Assembly: GCF_021134715.1 (NCBI RefSeq)
Contig: NC_060025.1
Span: forward strand, 9,532,698-9,596,697
Length of the DNA stretch: 64,000 nucleotides
Origin: Daphnia pulex
Lineage: Eukaryota; Arthropoda; Branchiopoda; Diplostraca; Daphniidae
Reading direction: 5' to 3'
Part shown: positions 48,221-59,658 of the stretch, in pieces
Numbering within the stretch: position 1 is the stretch's first letter
Layout of the letters: each line of letters starts with the position of its first letter
Notes under the pieces: generated by a model
What the model was told of the DNA's origin: nothing
The model's input: only the letters and a program-made list of their open reading frames with translations
The model's database searches: none
Translations under genes and position numbers: made by a program

Positions 48221-48632
48221 AGCCAAAAAAATAATAATTCAACTGGGGGGTGTGTGCTAAACACCGGGCCAGGATAAACAAATAGATCGACTGGGAGGTG
48301 TGTGCTAAACACCAGGCCAGGATAAAGGAGAAATCAAGTTTCTGTGTTTCGGGCGGGCGGGTTATTATTAAATACCAGGCCGTGTAACCAATGTTACAAA
48401 TCTACAGAGTGAGATTATTTATGAAGTAGAGAGAAGGTAAGTGACGGCGTTGTCTCGGATTGCAGACGGGCCGGGAGCGACGTCAATTGTAGAAAGGCTC
48501 CTTCGATAAGTGTGGCTCTATCTCAGCTGGAAAAGTAGTCCTAGCAGGAGGTAGATCCGGGCTGCTGGTGCTGCGATGTCCAGTAACTGTGGCGTCGGGC
48601 GGTCGTTCAAAAATGAAGGAAGATACGTTTGG

Positions 48633-50059
48633 CTGGAGTGGTGAAAGACCGCAAACCATGTGCCGACCCTTGGGGGAGCCAGACACGACGCGAACAAAAC
48701 ACTTAATTGGATACAACAAAAAAATTAAACAAAAAGGTATACCAAAAAAGTGAAAAAGATACTTAGTAGACTATTCCGGAACGAGCTTGTTCTTGGCTCT
48801 CTTGTAGTCGAATGATGTAGGAACGATAAACGTCGGGGGTTTATATACCCAGATTCGCAGCGGTGGCGTTTAAAGTTCAGGGGGTAAGGAATTCCCCGTA
48901 GGTTGGGTAGACAATAGTGTCAATTAATAAATCGCGGGCGTTCGAGGATTGTTCTCGAACCTTCCAGAACGTTCTAGAATCTTCTAGAACATTCCGTATT
49001 GGATTCATGTGGTGGTTGCACTAATCCAAGATATGTCGTCCATATTTTATATGTTTTTTTGAAAGGTTTTATGTTTTTTATAAAATCAGTAAAAGCCGTG
49101 AAATTACGGCGTGTCCCATGGATACATTTTCGGCTTAAAACTGTGAGCTTTTTATTTTGGCTGTATCGTCTGGTCTAAAAAGGTCCGGTTAAGCGGGCCG
49201 AGTACTGGGCGCAAGAGTAGCCGTTCTCGCCGAACCCGTCATTCCCTGATCCCCCCGGGCTCTTAGGCTATCCCGGGCGGTCGTAATGTCCGCGAGGGAG
49301 TTCAGTTTTCTCCGCTTTCCCTACTGGTTTGCTGCCGGTGGCCAATTGTCGACCGTCGGATAGTTAAAAAATGCCGTTTTTGTATTTTGTGTTGCTGAAA
49401 AATATTTTCCAAGCTTTGCCAGGATCGATTTTGAAGAATTTTGCTTGATTCGTTACTGCAGGTTTGATCTGGTCGTTTTCCGAGCTCTGCCAGGATTGAT
49501 TTTGGAGGTTTTTACCGATTCGTTACCTACGTTTATGCGGTATTCCCCGTATTTTGAAATTTGTATTGGTTATACTCGAAGTCCAATATAGTAACTAATA
49601 AAAAATGTATTGGTCGACATGTCAATTAGCTCAGTTGGTAGAGCGCTGAACTCGTGTTCAGAACGTCCGGGTTCAATTCCCGGTGGATCCAATTCCAGAT
49701 TATCCCGAAAAGAGGTCGATTATTGCAGGTTTCATTTTTCAAGCTTTGCCAGAATCGATTTTGGAATTTACATTGGTTATACCAGAAGTCTAATATAGTG
49801 ACTAACACAAAGATTCTTGGCTGATATGTCAAGTAGCTCAGTTGGAAGAGCGCTGAACTCGTGTTCAGAACGTCCGGGTTCAATTCCCGGTGGATCCAAT
49901 TTCAGGTTATCCCGAAAAGAGGTCGATTATTGCAGGTTTCATTTTTCAAGCTTTGCCAGAATCGATTTTGCAATTTACATTGGTTATACCAGAAGTCCAA
50001 TATAGTGACTAACACAAAGTTTGTTGGCTGATATGTCAAGTAGCTCAGTTGGAAGAGCG
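48633..50059 (-). repeat. right pseudo-LTR of the Penelope-like element
   Basis: Direct repeat of 41544-42970. It includes the functional-looking promoter for ORF1/ORF2 and tRNA-like segments at 49619-49691 and 49827-49898. A third (from 50034) is cut after GAAGAGCG, where the 4,704-bp array starts with GGGGTTGGG. At its left end the leader continues through AAACG into ORF1's 5' UTR. Confidence 0.85.
48810..48994 (-). promoter_or_regulatory. heat-shock-type promoter, copy 3 (drives ORF1/ORF2)
   Basis: HSE 48952-48994 (nine phased pentamers), TATATAAA from 48847 leftward, initiator TCATTC at about 48813. The predicted transcript starts about 740 nt before the ORF1 ATG at 48074, on the same strand. 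This is the copy most likely to express the autonomous element. Confidence 0.8.
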
Positions 50060-50250
50060 GGGGTTGGGTAGAGTGGCGAAATTCCGCAAACCAAGTGCCG
50101 GCTATGGAGGGCCAGACACGACGCGAGCAGAAACACCTGTTTTGGATACATTTTAACAAAAAAATTAAACAAAAAAGTTTGGTATACCAAAAGAGGCGGA
50201 GGATACTTAGACTATTCCGGAACGAGCTTGTTCTTGGCTCTCTTGTAGTC

Positions 50251-50435
50251 GAATGATGTAGGAACGATAAACGTCGGGGGTTTATATACCCAGATTCGCA
50301 GCGGTGGCGTTTAAAGTTCAGGGGGTAAGGAATTCCCCGTAGGTTGGGTAGACAATAGTGTCAATTAATAAATCGCGGGCGTTCGAGGATTGTTCTCGAA
50401 CCTTCCAGAACGTTCTAGAATCTTCTAGAACATTC
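50251..50435 (-). promoter_or_regulatory. heat-shock-type promoter, copy 4
   Basis: HSE 50393-50435, TATATAAA from 50288, initiator at about 50254. Its transcript would run left through the A-type leader into the truncated tRNA-like segment and the right pseudo-LTR of the Penelope-like element, not into a coding frame. Confidence 0.8.
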
Positions 50436-51060
50436 CGTATTGGATTCATGTGGTGGTTGCACTAATCCAAGATATGTCGTCCATATTTTATATGTTTTTT
50501 TGAAAGGTTTTATGTTTTTTATAAAATCAGTAAAAGCCGTGAAATTACGGCGTGTCCCATGGATACATTTTCGGCTTAAAACTGTGAGCTTTTTATTTTG
50601 GCTGTATCGTCTGGTCTAAAAAGGTCCGGTTAAGCGGGCCGAGTACTGGGCGCAAGAGTAGCCGTTCTCGCCGAACCCGTCATTCCCTGATCCCCCCGGG
50701 CTCTTAGGCTATCCCGGGCGGTCGTAATGTCCGCGAGGGAGTTCAGTTTTCTCCGCTTTCCCTACTGGTTTGCTGCCGGTGGCCAATTGTCGACCGTCGG
50801 ATAGTTAAAAAGTGCCGTTTTTGTATTTTGTGTTGCTGAAAAATATTTTCCAAGCTTTGCCAGGATCGATTTTGAAGAATTTTGCTTGATTCGTTACTGC
50901 AGGTTTGATCTGGTCGTTTTCCGAGCTCTGCCAGGATTGTTTTTGGAGGTTTTTACCGATTCGTTACCTACGTTTATGCGGTATTCCCCGTATTTTGAAA
51001 TTTGTATTGGTTATACTCGAAGTCCAATATAGTAACTAATAAAAAATGTATTGGTCGACA

Positions 51061-53396
51061 TGTCAATTAGCTCAGTTGGTAGAGCGCTGAACTCGTGTTC
51101 AGAACGTCCGGGTTCAATTCCCGGTGGATCCAATTCCAGATCCTCCCGAAAAGAGGTCGATTATTGCAGGTTTCATTTTTCAAGCTTTGCCAGAATCGAT
51201 TTTTACATTGGTTATACCAGAAGTCCAATATAGTGACTAACACAAAGATTGTTGGCTGATATGTCAAGTAGCTCAGTTGGAAGAGCGCTGAACTCGCGTT
51301 CAGAACGTCCGGGTTCAATTCCCGGTGGATCCAATTCCAGGTTATCCCGAAAAGAGGTCGATTATTGCAGGTTTCATTTTTCAAGCTTTGCCAGAATCGA
51401 TTTTGCAATTTACATTGGTTATACCAGAAGTCCAATATAGTGACTAACACAAAGTTTGTTGGCTGATATGTCAAGTAGCTCAGTTGGAAGAGCGCTGAAC
51501 TCGTGTTCAGAACGTCCGGGTTCAAATCCCGGTGGATCCAATTCAAGATTATCCTGAAAAAAAGATCGATTTTGGTTTTTTTAGACCGCCTGTTAGGTTA
51601 GGTAGGCCAGTTTTAAGATTATATGTGGAATACTAATCTTTTCTGTTTGCGTCCGAGGTCGTAACATTTTATTCCGGCAGAGCCGGTATTCTGTGATATT
51701 TTTCCTAGATCTGGGAATGTTGAGACCGCCTGTCAGGTTAGGTAGGCCAGTTTAAAGATTATATGTGAAATAATAATCGTTTCTATTTGCGTCCGAGGTC
51801 GTAGAATTTTATTCCGGCGGAGCCGGTATTCTGTGATATTTTTACCTAGATCCGGGAATTTTTAGACCGCCTGTCGGGTTAGGTAGGCCAGTTTAAAGAT
51901 GATATGTGAAATAATAATCGTTTTTATTTGTGTCCGAGGTCGTAGGATTTTATTCCGGCGGAGCCGGTATTCTGTGATATTTTTCCTAGATCCAGGAATG
52001 TTTAGACCGCCTGTCAGGTTAGGTAGGCCAGTTTAAAGATTATATGTAATGACCCTTAGTAGTCGTTTCGATTTGTTTCGGTGGTCATATAATTTATTCC
52101 GGTGCAACTGGCATGTGTACAAGCACGTACGTTTATATGGTATTCCCGTATTTTGAAGTTTACCTTGGTTATACCCGAAGTCCAATATAGTGACTAACAA
52201 AAAGTTTATTTGTTGATATGTCAAGTAGCTCAGTTGGTAGAGCGCTGAACTCGTGTTCAGAACGTCCGGGTTCGAATCCCGGTGCGTCCAATTCCGGATT
52301 ACCATGGAACCAGGTGGGCAATTCCCAATTGATGTCCAAGAAATGTTTTTATCCCAGAAACAAATGTGTTTAAGGCTCAGAGTGCCCAGAGTCCAACATA
52401 GGGGTCACAAATATGTTAGCTGGTTGATATGTCACTTAGCACAATGGTAGTGCACTGGAATAGTATCCAGAAGAGCCGGGTTCGAATCTCGGAGACACCG
52501 CTTAAATGGTGGGTGACATAGGCGATTCTGCCAAAAAAGTCTAAGGCTAATGAGTAGTAGCCACCGTGTGTGTCCCCAGGGGCGCGAACCATGTAAAAGT
52601 GGGGAGCCGCTACCGCCACTGGGGCATATGCTGTGATCAAACGCTCATGGACGGCCCGAAGTCGAGCTGAGAGGATCTTGGTGCCCGTTGTAGCGGACGG
52701 CATTGGTTCCTTAAAGTTACGGCGGGTGCACGACTCTAAACTGTGGGACCTTACGGACCCGAGCCACAATCACGGCGTGGATATTCCCTCCCCTGGCAGA
52801 CGTCCACGAGAGTGTTCTAAGGCGAAAAGCCGCGTCTGTTTTTATATATATGTTCATTAATTATGTGGTTCATAATATGAGTATCAGAGCCGTGCATCTG
52901 TAGTGTGTTCATATGGCTCCTCTGGAACGTCTCCAGCAGGCACACGGGAGGCCTGGGTTCGATTCCCGGCGGCCCATGCTGAAGCCTTCTCTCGACATCC
53001 TTGTGGTGTCGATGAGGAAAAAAGATTCCTTCGATGGAAGTGGCTGATAGCTGCTAACTGTGTGGTCCTGGGTGTTGCCGAGGGCAATATGGCGCGTTTA
53101 CTGCTGATTCTCATAGCCAAGAGAGTTATGCTAAAAAAGTTTAACCAAGTGGTATGTAGTATAGCTCAGTTGGCAGCCAGCCGCCGAGGCACGCCGACGC
53201 CTCGGGTTCGATCCCCGGGTCCGTCAGAGTCTTCTGAGCTCAAGATTTTTGGTTTTTAATTCGTATTTCATTAATACTTGTGGTCGCGGTGAAAGATATG
53301 CAAAAAGAGTTTGTTGGCCGATATGTCGTCTGGCTTGATGGTTAGCCAGCTGGCGGGGCACGCCGCCATTCCGGGTTCGATTCCCGGGGCCGCCAG
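51061..53396 (+). repeat. eight tRNA-like segments of unit 1
   Basis: At 51061-51132, 51262-51333, 51469-51540, 52219-52290, 52430-52500, about 52901-52976, about 53155-53227 and about 53322-53396. The first five resemble those at 42.5-43.8 kb. The last three are different: they keep strong B boxes (GGTTCGATTCC, GGTTCGATCCC, GGTTCGATTCC) with GC-rich T arms, and the seventh also has TAGCTCAGTTGG. Each of the other units carries the same set, at +4704 and +9408. None can form a complete cloverleaf. Confidence 0.65.
51582..52035 (+). repeat. 140-141-bp tandem repeat, four units (unit 1)
   Basis: Starts at 51582, 51723, 51864 and 52004 with AGACCGCCTGT. The first contains TTAGGTTAGG. The same array recurs at 56286 and 60990. 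It has one more copy than in the Penelope-like element. Confidence 0.85.
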
Positions 53397-53613
53397 TGTA
53401 TCCCATTGATAAGGGATTTGCGACATGCAAATGTTCTGGTAGAGCAGAGCCTCCTGGGGACGCCCAGTGACGCCGAGCGGGGTCACCCCACTGGGGATGC
53501 CCACAGGGGCCCCCACCCGCTGATGCGGCCGCCACAACACTTGCTTTTTGTAATAAAATAAATAAGTTGGGTGAACCAGGTAGTTGTTGATAGTGCCATT
53601 TATTATTTTTTGG

Positions 53614-54321
53614 TTATTTTGTGAGTGTTACATCATCCGAAACGGTAATTGGTGTACTCGGGCCAAAAAGTTCTTCGGATCGTTCAGAAGTTTTGTCTTT
53701 CATTGTAACGTCCTTGCTTGGTGATGCCAAGAGTTGGCTTTCGGCGTCCGTAGTTGAAGTGGCCGGAATTGTAATTTTTAGCAGTGGAATCTGTGGGGTC
53801 AGTGATGACGTTTGCTGTCCTGGGCTGAATGCAGTTCGTTTACCAGGGATGAATGATGGTGGACGTTGGAGAGCCGCTTTTTGGCGGTCCAATTCGGCCT
53901 GTTGTAGGTTGATATTCGCCATGGTAGCCAGTCGGCGCTCCTCTTGAGCGATGAAGCTGCCAGCTTCCCGTGCTTCAGCCCGGGCCAATATTTGTCTGCT
54001 TTTTTCTTGCTCCAGTTGTTGCAGTTCGTCTCGTTGGGCGGCTGAGAGATAAGCCATCGGAATGGATGGTGGAGGTCTGGCTCCATATGGAGCTCCCCGG
54101 CGTCTCATGGGTTGATGTCGGGTTGTATATCCAGATCCGGAGGGCCCGGATTGGGTAGGATCATATCCGCCCCGGAGGTTGCAGAGTGGATACGCTCCTG
54201 CTGGGAGAATCCGGGAGAGTCTCTCGCGGATGCCGTTCCGATCTCCGGCTAGGAGCGAGGCAGTGAAGCAGTCTTTTACAATGGCCTCTGCTCTGATGAT
54301 GTTTTCGTTCGTGTGGGCCAT
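53614..54321 (-). CDS. gag-like protein of unit 1 (235 aa)
   Basis: ATG at 54321 (MAHTNENII); the frame stays open for 15 codons upstream but without ATG. Residues about 1-60 are compact (DRNGIRERLSRILPAGAYPL), followed by a Gly/Pro/Arg-rich stretch, then a long charged helix/coiled coil (AAQRDELQQLEQEKSRQILA ... EERRLATMANINLQQAELDRQ), then a Pro/Ser/Thr-rich tail ending SDDVTLTK. There are no catalytic motifs, so it is probably a structural or RNA-binding protein acting with an RT supplied in trans. It is not homologous by eye to ORF1. A CTCTCCTGTAG sequence ends 12 bases before the ATG and could be a splice acceptor. Confidence 0.6.
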   Translation of the reverse strand: MAHTNENIIRAEAIVKDCFTASLLAGDRNGIRERLSRILPAGAYPLCNLRGGYDPTQSGPSGSGYTTRHQPMRRRGAPYGARPPPSIPMAYLSAAQRDELQQLEQEKSRQILARAEAREAGSFIAQEERRLATMANINLQQAELDRQKAALQRPPSFIPGKRTAFSPGQQTSSLTPQIPLLKITIPATSTTDAESQLLASPSKDVTMKDKTSERSEELFGPSTPITVSDDVTLTK

Positions 54322-54954
54322 CCTGGGTTCTTTCTCTACAGGAGAGGGGTGTTTTATTAAAAACAATTAATATTAGTTTTATGGTACAGAGTACACAATA
54401 TTTTTATCAAAAAAATATGTAAAGGATTTATCAACTGGGGGCGTATTGCCAAGCCAGGAAAGAGTAAAAAATCGACTGGGAGTGTACAAGACACAGGCCA
54501 GGAATGTAACACAGAAAAAAATGGGTTTGTGTTATCGACCTACAGAATGAGGTTTTTCCAGAAGTAAAGAGAAGGTAAGTGACGGCGTTGTCTCGGATTG
54601 CAGACGGGCCGGGAGCGACGTCAATTGTAGAAAGGGCTCCTTCGATTGGTGTGGCTCTATCTCGGCTGGAAAGATGGTCCTAGCAGGAGGTAGATCCAGG
54701 CTGCTGGTGCTGCGATGTCCAGTTGTGGCTAAGGCGTCGGGCGGTAATTCAAGTGAAGGAAGAGAAGTTGGGTAGAGTGGCGAAATTCCGCAAACCAAGT
54801 GCCGGCTATGGAGGGCCAGACACGACGCGAGCAGAAACACCTGTTTTGGATACATTTTAACAAAAAAATTAAACAAAAAAGTTTGGTATACCAAAAGAGG
54901 CGGAGGATACTTAGACTATTCCGGAACGAGCTTGTTCTTGGCTCTCTTGTAGTC

Positions 54955-55139
54955 GAATGATGTAGGAACGATAAACGTCGGGGGTTTATATACCCAGATT
55001 CGCAGCGGTGGCGTTTAAAGTTCAGGGGGTAAGGAATTCCCCGTAGGTTGGGTAGACAATAGTGTCAATTAATAAATCGCGGGCGTTCGAGGATTGTTCT
55101 CGAACCTTCCAGAACGTTCTAGAATCTTCTAGAACATTC
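54955..55139 (-). promoter_or_regulatory. heat-shock-type promoter, copy 5 (drives the unit 1 frame)
   Basis: HSE 55097-55139, TATATAAA from 54992, initiator at about 54958. It lies about 640 bp upstream of the gag-like ATG at 54321 on the same strand. Confidence 0.8.
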
Positions 55140-58100
55140 CGTATTGGATTCATGTGGTGGTTGCACTAATCCAAGATATGTCGTCCATATTTTATATGTT
55201 TTTTTGAAAGGTTTTATGTTTTTTATAAAATCAGTAAAAGCCGTGAAATTACGGCGTGTCCCATGGATACATTTTCGGCTTAAAACTGTGAGCTTTTTAT
55301 TTTGGCTGTATCGTCTGGTCTAAAAAGGTCCGGTTAAGCGGGCCGAGTACTGGGCGCAAGAGTAGCCGTTCTCGCCGAACCCGTCATTCCCTGATCCCCC
55401 CGGGCTCTTAGGCTATCCCGGGCGGTCGTAATGTCCGCGAGGGAGTTCAGTTTTCTCCGCTTTCCCTACTGGTTTGCTGCCGGTGGCCAATTGTCGACCG
55501 TCGGATAGTTAAAAAGTGCCGTTTTTGTATTTTGTGTTGCTGAAAAATATTTTCCAAGCTTTGCCAGGATCGATTTTGAAGAATTTTGCTTGATTCGTTA
55601 CTGCAGGTTTGATCTGGTCGTTTTCCGAGCTCTGCCAGGATTGTTTTTGGAGGTTTTTACCGATTCGTTACCTACGTTTATGCGGTATTCCCCGTATTTT
55701 GAAATTTGTATTGGTTATACTCGAAGTCCAATATAGTAACTAATAAAAAATGTATTGGTCGACATGTCAATTAGCTCAGTTGGTAGAGCGCTGAACTCGT
55801 GTTCAGAACGTCCGGGTTCAATTCCCGGTGGATCCAATTCCAGATCCTCCCGAAAAGAGGTCGATTATTGCAGGTTTCATTTTTCAAGCTTTGCCAGAAT
55901 CGATTTTTACATTGGTTATACCAGAAGTCCAATATAGTGACTAACACAAAGATTGTTGGCTGATATGTCAAGTAGCTCAGTTGGAAGAGCGCTGAACTCG
56001 CGTTCAGAACGTCCGGGTTCAATTCCCGGTGGATCCAATTCCAGGTTATCCCGAAAAGAGGTCGATTATTGCAGGTTTCATTTTTCAAGCTTTGCCAGAA
56101 TCGATTTTGCAATTTACATTGGTTATACCAGAAGTCCAATATAGTGACTAACACAAAGTTTGTTGGCTGATATGTCAAGTAGCTCAGTTGGAAGAGCGCT
56201 GAACTCGTGTTCAGAACGTCCGGGTTCAAATCCCGGTGGATCCAATTCAAGATTATCCTGAAAAAAAGATCGATTTTGGTTTTTTTAGACCGCCTGTTAG
56301 GTTAGGTAGGCCAGTTTTAAGATTATATGTGGAATACTAATCTTTTCTGTTTGCGTCCGAGGTCGTAACATTTTATTCCGGCAGAGCCGGTATTCTGTGA
56401 TATTTTTCCTAGATCTGGGAATGTTGAGACCGCCTGTCAGGTTAGGTAGGCCAGTTTAAAGATTATATGTGAAATAATAATCGTTTCTATTTGCGTCCGA
56501 GGTCGTAGAATTTTATTCCGGCGGAGCCGGTATTCTGTGATATTTTTACCTAGATCCGGGAATTTTTAGACCGCCTGTCGGGTTAGGTAGGCCAGTTTAA
56601 AGATGATATGTGAAATAATAATCGTTTTTATTTGTGTCCGAGGTCGTAGGATTTTATTCCGGCGGAGCCGGTATTCTGTGATATTTTTCCTAGATCCAGG
56701 AATGTTTAGACCGCCTGTCAGGTTAGGTAGGCCAGTTTAAAGATTATATGTAATGACCCTTAGTAGTCGTTTCGATTTGTTTCGGTGGTCATATAATTTA
56801 TTCCGGTGCAACTGGCATGTGTACAAGCACGTACGTTTATATGGTATTCCCGTATTTTGAAGTTTACCTTGGTTATACCCGAAGTCCAATATAGTGACTA
56901 ACAAAAAGTTTATTTGTTGATATGTCAAGTAGCTCAGTTGGTAGAGCGCTGAACTCGTGTTCAGAACGTCCGGGTTCGAATCCCGGTGCGTCCAATTCCG
57001 GATTACCATGGAACCAGGTGGGCAATTCCCAATTGATGTCCAAGAAATGTTTTTATCCCAGAAACAAATGTGTTTAAGGCTCAGAGTGCCCAGAGTCCAA
57101 CATAGGGGTCACAAATATGTTAGCTGGTTGATATGTCACTTAGCACAATGGTAGTGCACTGGAATAGTATCCAGAAGAGCCGGGTTCGAATCTCGGAGAC
57201 ACCGCTTAAATGGTGGGTGACATAGGCGATTCTGCCAAAAAAGTCTAAGGCTAATGAGTAGTAGCCACCGTGTGTGTCCCCAGGGGCGCGAACCATGTAA
57301 AAGTGGGGAGCCGCTACCGCCACTGGGGCATATGCTGTGATCAAACGCTCATGGACGGCCCGAAGTCGAGCTGAGAGGATCTTGGTGCCCGTTGTAGCGG
57401 ACGGCATTGGTTCCTTAAAGTTACGGCGGGTGCACGACTCTAAACTGTGGGACCTTACGGACCCGAGCCACAATCACGGCGTGGATATTCCCTCCCCTGG
57501 CAGACGTCCACGAGAGTGTTCTAAGGCGAAAAGCCGCGTCTGTTTTTATATATATGTTCATTAATTATGTGGTTCATAATATGAGTATCAGAGCCGTGCA
57601 TCTGTAGTGTGTTCATATGGCTCCTCTGGAACGTCTCCAGCAGGCACACGGGAGGCCTGGGTTCGATTCCCGGCGGCCCATGCTGAAGCCTTCTCTCGAC
57701 ATCCTTGTGGTGTCGATGAGGAAAAAAGATTCCTTCGATGGAAGTGGCTGATAGCTGCTAACTGTGTGGTCCTGGGTGTTGCCGAGGGCAATATGGCGCG
57801 TTTACTGCTGATTCTCATAGCCAAGAGAGTTATGCTAAAAAAGTTTAACCAAGTGGTATGTAGTATAGCTCAGTTGGCAGCCAGCCGCCGAGGCACGCCG
57901 ACGCCTCGGGTTCGATCCCCGGGTCCGTCAGAGTCTTCTGAGCTCAAGATTTTTGGTTTTTAATTCGTATTTCATTAATACTTGTGGTCGCGGTGAAAGA
58001 TATGCAAAAAGAGTTTGTTGGCCGATATGTCGTCTGGCTTGATGGTTAGCCAGCTGGCGGGGCACGCCGCCATTCCGGGTTCGATTCCCGGGGCCGCCAG

Positions 58101-58317
58101 TGTATCCCATTGATAAGGGATTTGCGACATGCAAATGTTCTGGTAGAGCAGAGCCTCCTGGGGACGCCCAGTGACGCCGAGCGGGGTCACCCCACTGGGG
58201 ATGCCCACAGGGGCCCCCACCCGCTGATGCGGCCGCCACAACACTTGCTTTTTGTAATAAAATAAATAAGTTGGGTGAACCAGGTAGTTGTTGATAGTGC
58301 CATTTATTATTTTTTGG

Positions 58318-59025
58318 TTATTTTGTGAGTGTTACATCATCCGAAACGGTAATTGGTGTACTCGGGCCAAAAAGTTCTTCGGATCGTTCAGAAGTTTTGT
58401 CTTTCATTGTAACGTCCTTGCTTGGTGATGCCAAGAGTTGGCTTTCGGCGTCCGTAGTTGAAGTGGCCGGAATTGTAATTTTTAGCAGTGGAATCTGTGG
58501 GGTCAGTGATGACGTTTGCTGTCCTGGGCTGAATGCAGTTCGTTTACCAGGGATGAATGATGGTGGACGTTGGAGAGCCGCTTTTTGGCGGTCCAATTCG
58601 GCCTGTTGTAGGTTGATATTCGCCATGGTAGCCAGTCGGCGCTCCTCTTGAGCGATGAAGCTGCCAGCTTCCCGTGCTTCAGCCCGGGCCAATATTTGTC
58701 TGCTTTTTTCTTGCTCCAGTTGTTGCAGTTCGTCTCGTTGGGCGGCTGAGAGATAAGCCATCGGAATGGATGGTGGAGGTCTGGCTCCATATGGAGCTCC
58801 CCGGCGTCTCATGGGTTGATGTCGGGTTGTATATCCAGATCCGGAGGGCCCGGATTGGGTAGGATCATATCCGCCCCGGAGGTTGCAGAGTGGATACGCT
58901 CCTGCTGGGAGAATCCGGGAGAGTCTCTCGCGGATGCCGTTCCGATCTCCGGCTAGGAGCGAGGCAGTGAAGCAGTCTTTTACAATGGCCTCTGCTCTGA
59001 TGATGTTTTCGTTCGTGTGGGCCAT
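58318..59025 (-). CDS. gag-like protein of unit 2 (235 aa)
   Basis: Identical in translation to the unit 1 protein (53614-54321): compact N-terminus, Gly/Pro/Arg-rich segment, charged helix and Ser/Thr-rich tail. Start ATG at 59025, stop at 58318. Confidence 0.6.
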   Translation of the reverse strand: MAHTNENIIRAEAIVKDCFTASLLAGDRNGIRERLSRILPAGAYPLCNLRGGYDPTQSGPSGSGYTTRHQPMRRRGAPYGARPPPSIPMAYLSAAQRDELQQLEQEKSRQILARAEAREAGSFIAQEERRLATMANINLQQAELDRQKAALQRPPSFIPGKRTAFSPGQQTSSLTPQIPLLKITIPATSTTDAESQLLASPSKDVTMKDKTSERSEELFGPSTPITVSDDVTLTK

Positions 59026-59658
59026 CCTGGGTTCTTTCTCTACAGGAGAGGGGTGTTTTATTAAAAACAATTAATATTAGTTTTATGGTACAGAGTACAC
59101 AATATTTTTATCAAAAAAATATGTAAAGGATTTATCAACTGGGGGCGTATTGCCAAGCCAGGAAAGAGTAAAAAATCGACTGGGAGTGTACAAGACACAG
59201 GCCAGGAATGTAACACAGAAAAAAATGGGTTTGTGTTATCGACCTACAGAATGAGGTTTTTCCAGAAGTAAAGAGAAGGTAAGTGACGGCGTTGTCTCGG
59301 ATTGCAGACGGGCCGGGAGCGACGTCAATTGTAGAAAGGGCTCCTTCGATTGGTGTGGCTCTATCTCGGCTGGAAAGATGGTCCTAGCAGGAGGTAGATC
59401 CAGGCTGCTGGTGCTGCGATGTCCAGTTGTGGCTAAGGCGTCGGGCGGTAATTCAAGTGAAGGAAGAGAAGTTGGGTAGAGTGGCGAAATTCCGCAAACC
59501 AAGTGCCGGCTATGGAGGGCCAGACACGACGCGAGCAGAAACACCTGTTTTGGATACATTTTAACAAAAAAATTAAACAAAAAAGTTTGGTATACCAAAA
59601 GAGGCGGAGGATACTTAGACTATTCCGGAACGAGCTTGTTCTTGGCTCTCTTGTAGTC

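Larger units (their letters stand above)
41544..50059 (-). mobile_element. Penelope-like retroelement, endonuclease-less, with pseudo-LTRs
   Basis: The unit is on the minus strand. Direct repeats 41544-42970 and 48633-50059 (1,427 bp, offset 7,089 bp) flank an interior with ORF1 and ORF2. The reverse transcriptase is of Penelope type, not LINE or LTR type. No GIY-YIG endonuclease follows it, as in EN(-) lineages such as Athena and Coprina, which are known in other taxa to sit at telomeres. The order in transcription is: promoter in the right pseudo-LTR (HSE at 48994-48952), leader with one tRNA-like segment, ORF1, ORF2, antisense tRNA-like segments and 140-bp repeats, then the left pseudo-LTR. 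The right pseudo-LTR is cut inside a tRNA-like segment where the 4,704-bp array begins. Confidence 0.82.
50063..54766 (-). mobile_element. 4,704-bp non-autonomous retroelement unit 1
   Basis: First of three head-to-tail units starting GTTGGGTAGAGTGGCG at 50063, 54767 and 59471. It shares the promoter region, tRNA-like segments and 140-bp repeats with the Penelope-like element (compare 41680-44210 with 50210-52860). It lacks ORF1 and RT, and instead has three further tRNA-like segments (about 52901-53396), a GC-rich block (about 53440-53535), a 235-aa frame and a leader with two CTGGG-(A/G)..GGCCAGGA motifs. The HSE promoter of the next unit lies upstream of this unit's frame, so in the tandem array each unit is transcribed from its right-hand neighbour. 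Confidence 0.85.
54767..59470 (-). mobile_element. 4,704-bp non-autonomous retroelement unit 2
   Basis: Base-for-base repeat of unit 1 wherever I compared them (same period for every landmark). tRNA-like segments are at unit-1 positions +4704; the 140-bp repeats start at 56286. The perfect length and identity imply very recent amplification or concerted exchange. Confidence 0.9.

Noticed and set aside
41544-50059. Hammerhead ribozyme, known from some Penelope-like elements
   Set aside because: I looked for the CTGANGA...GAAA core on both strands of the pseudo-LTR and found no convincing pair. A covariance search would be needed to be sure.
41544-50059. LTR retrotransposon interpretation of the direct repeats
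   Set aside because: No TG..CA ends, protease, integrase or RNase H; the RT is Penelope-type with YIDD and PLE-specific N-terminal motifs.
51067-51546. 159-aa minus-strand frame, repeated in each unit, containing NWIHRELNPDVLNTSSALYQ several times
   Set aside because: The peptide is the reverse translation of successive tRNA-like segments, not a protein.
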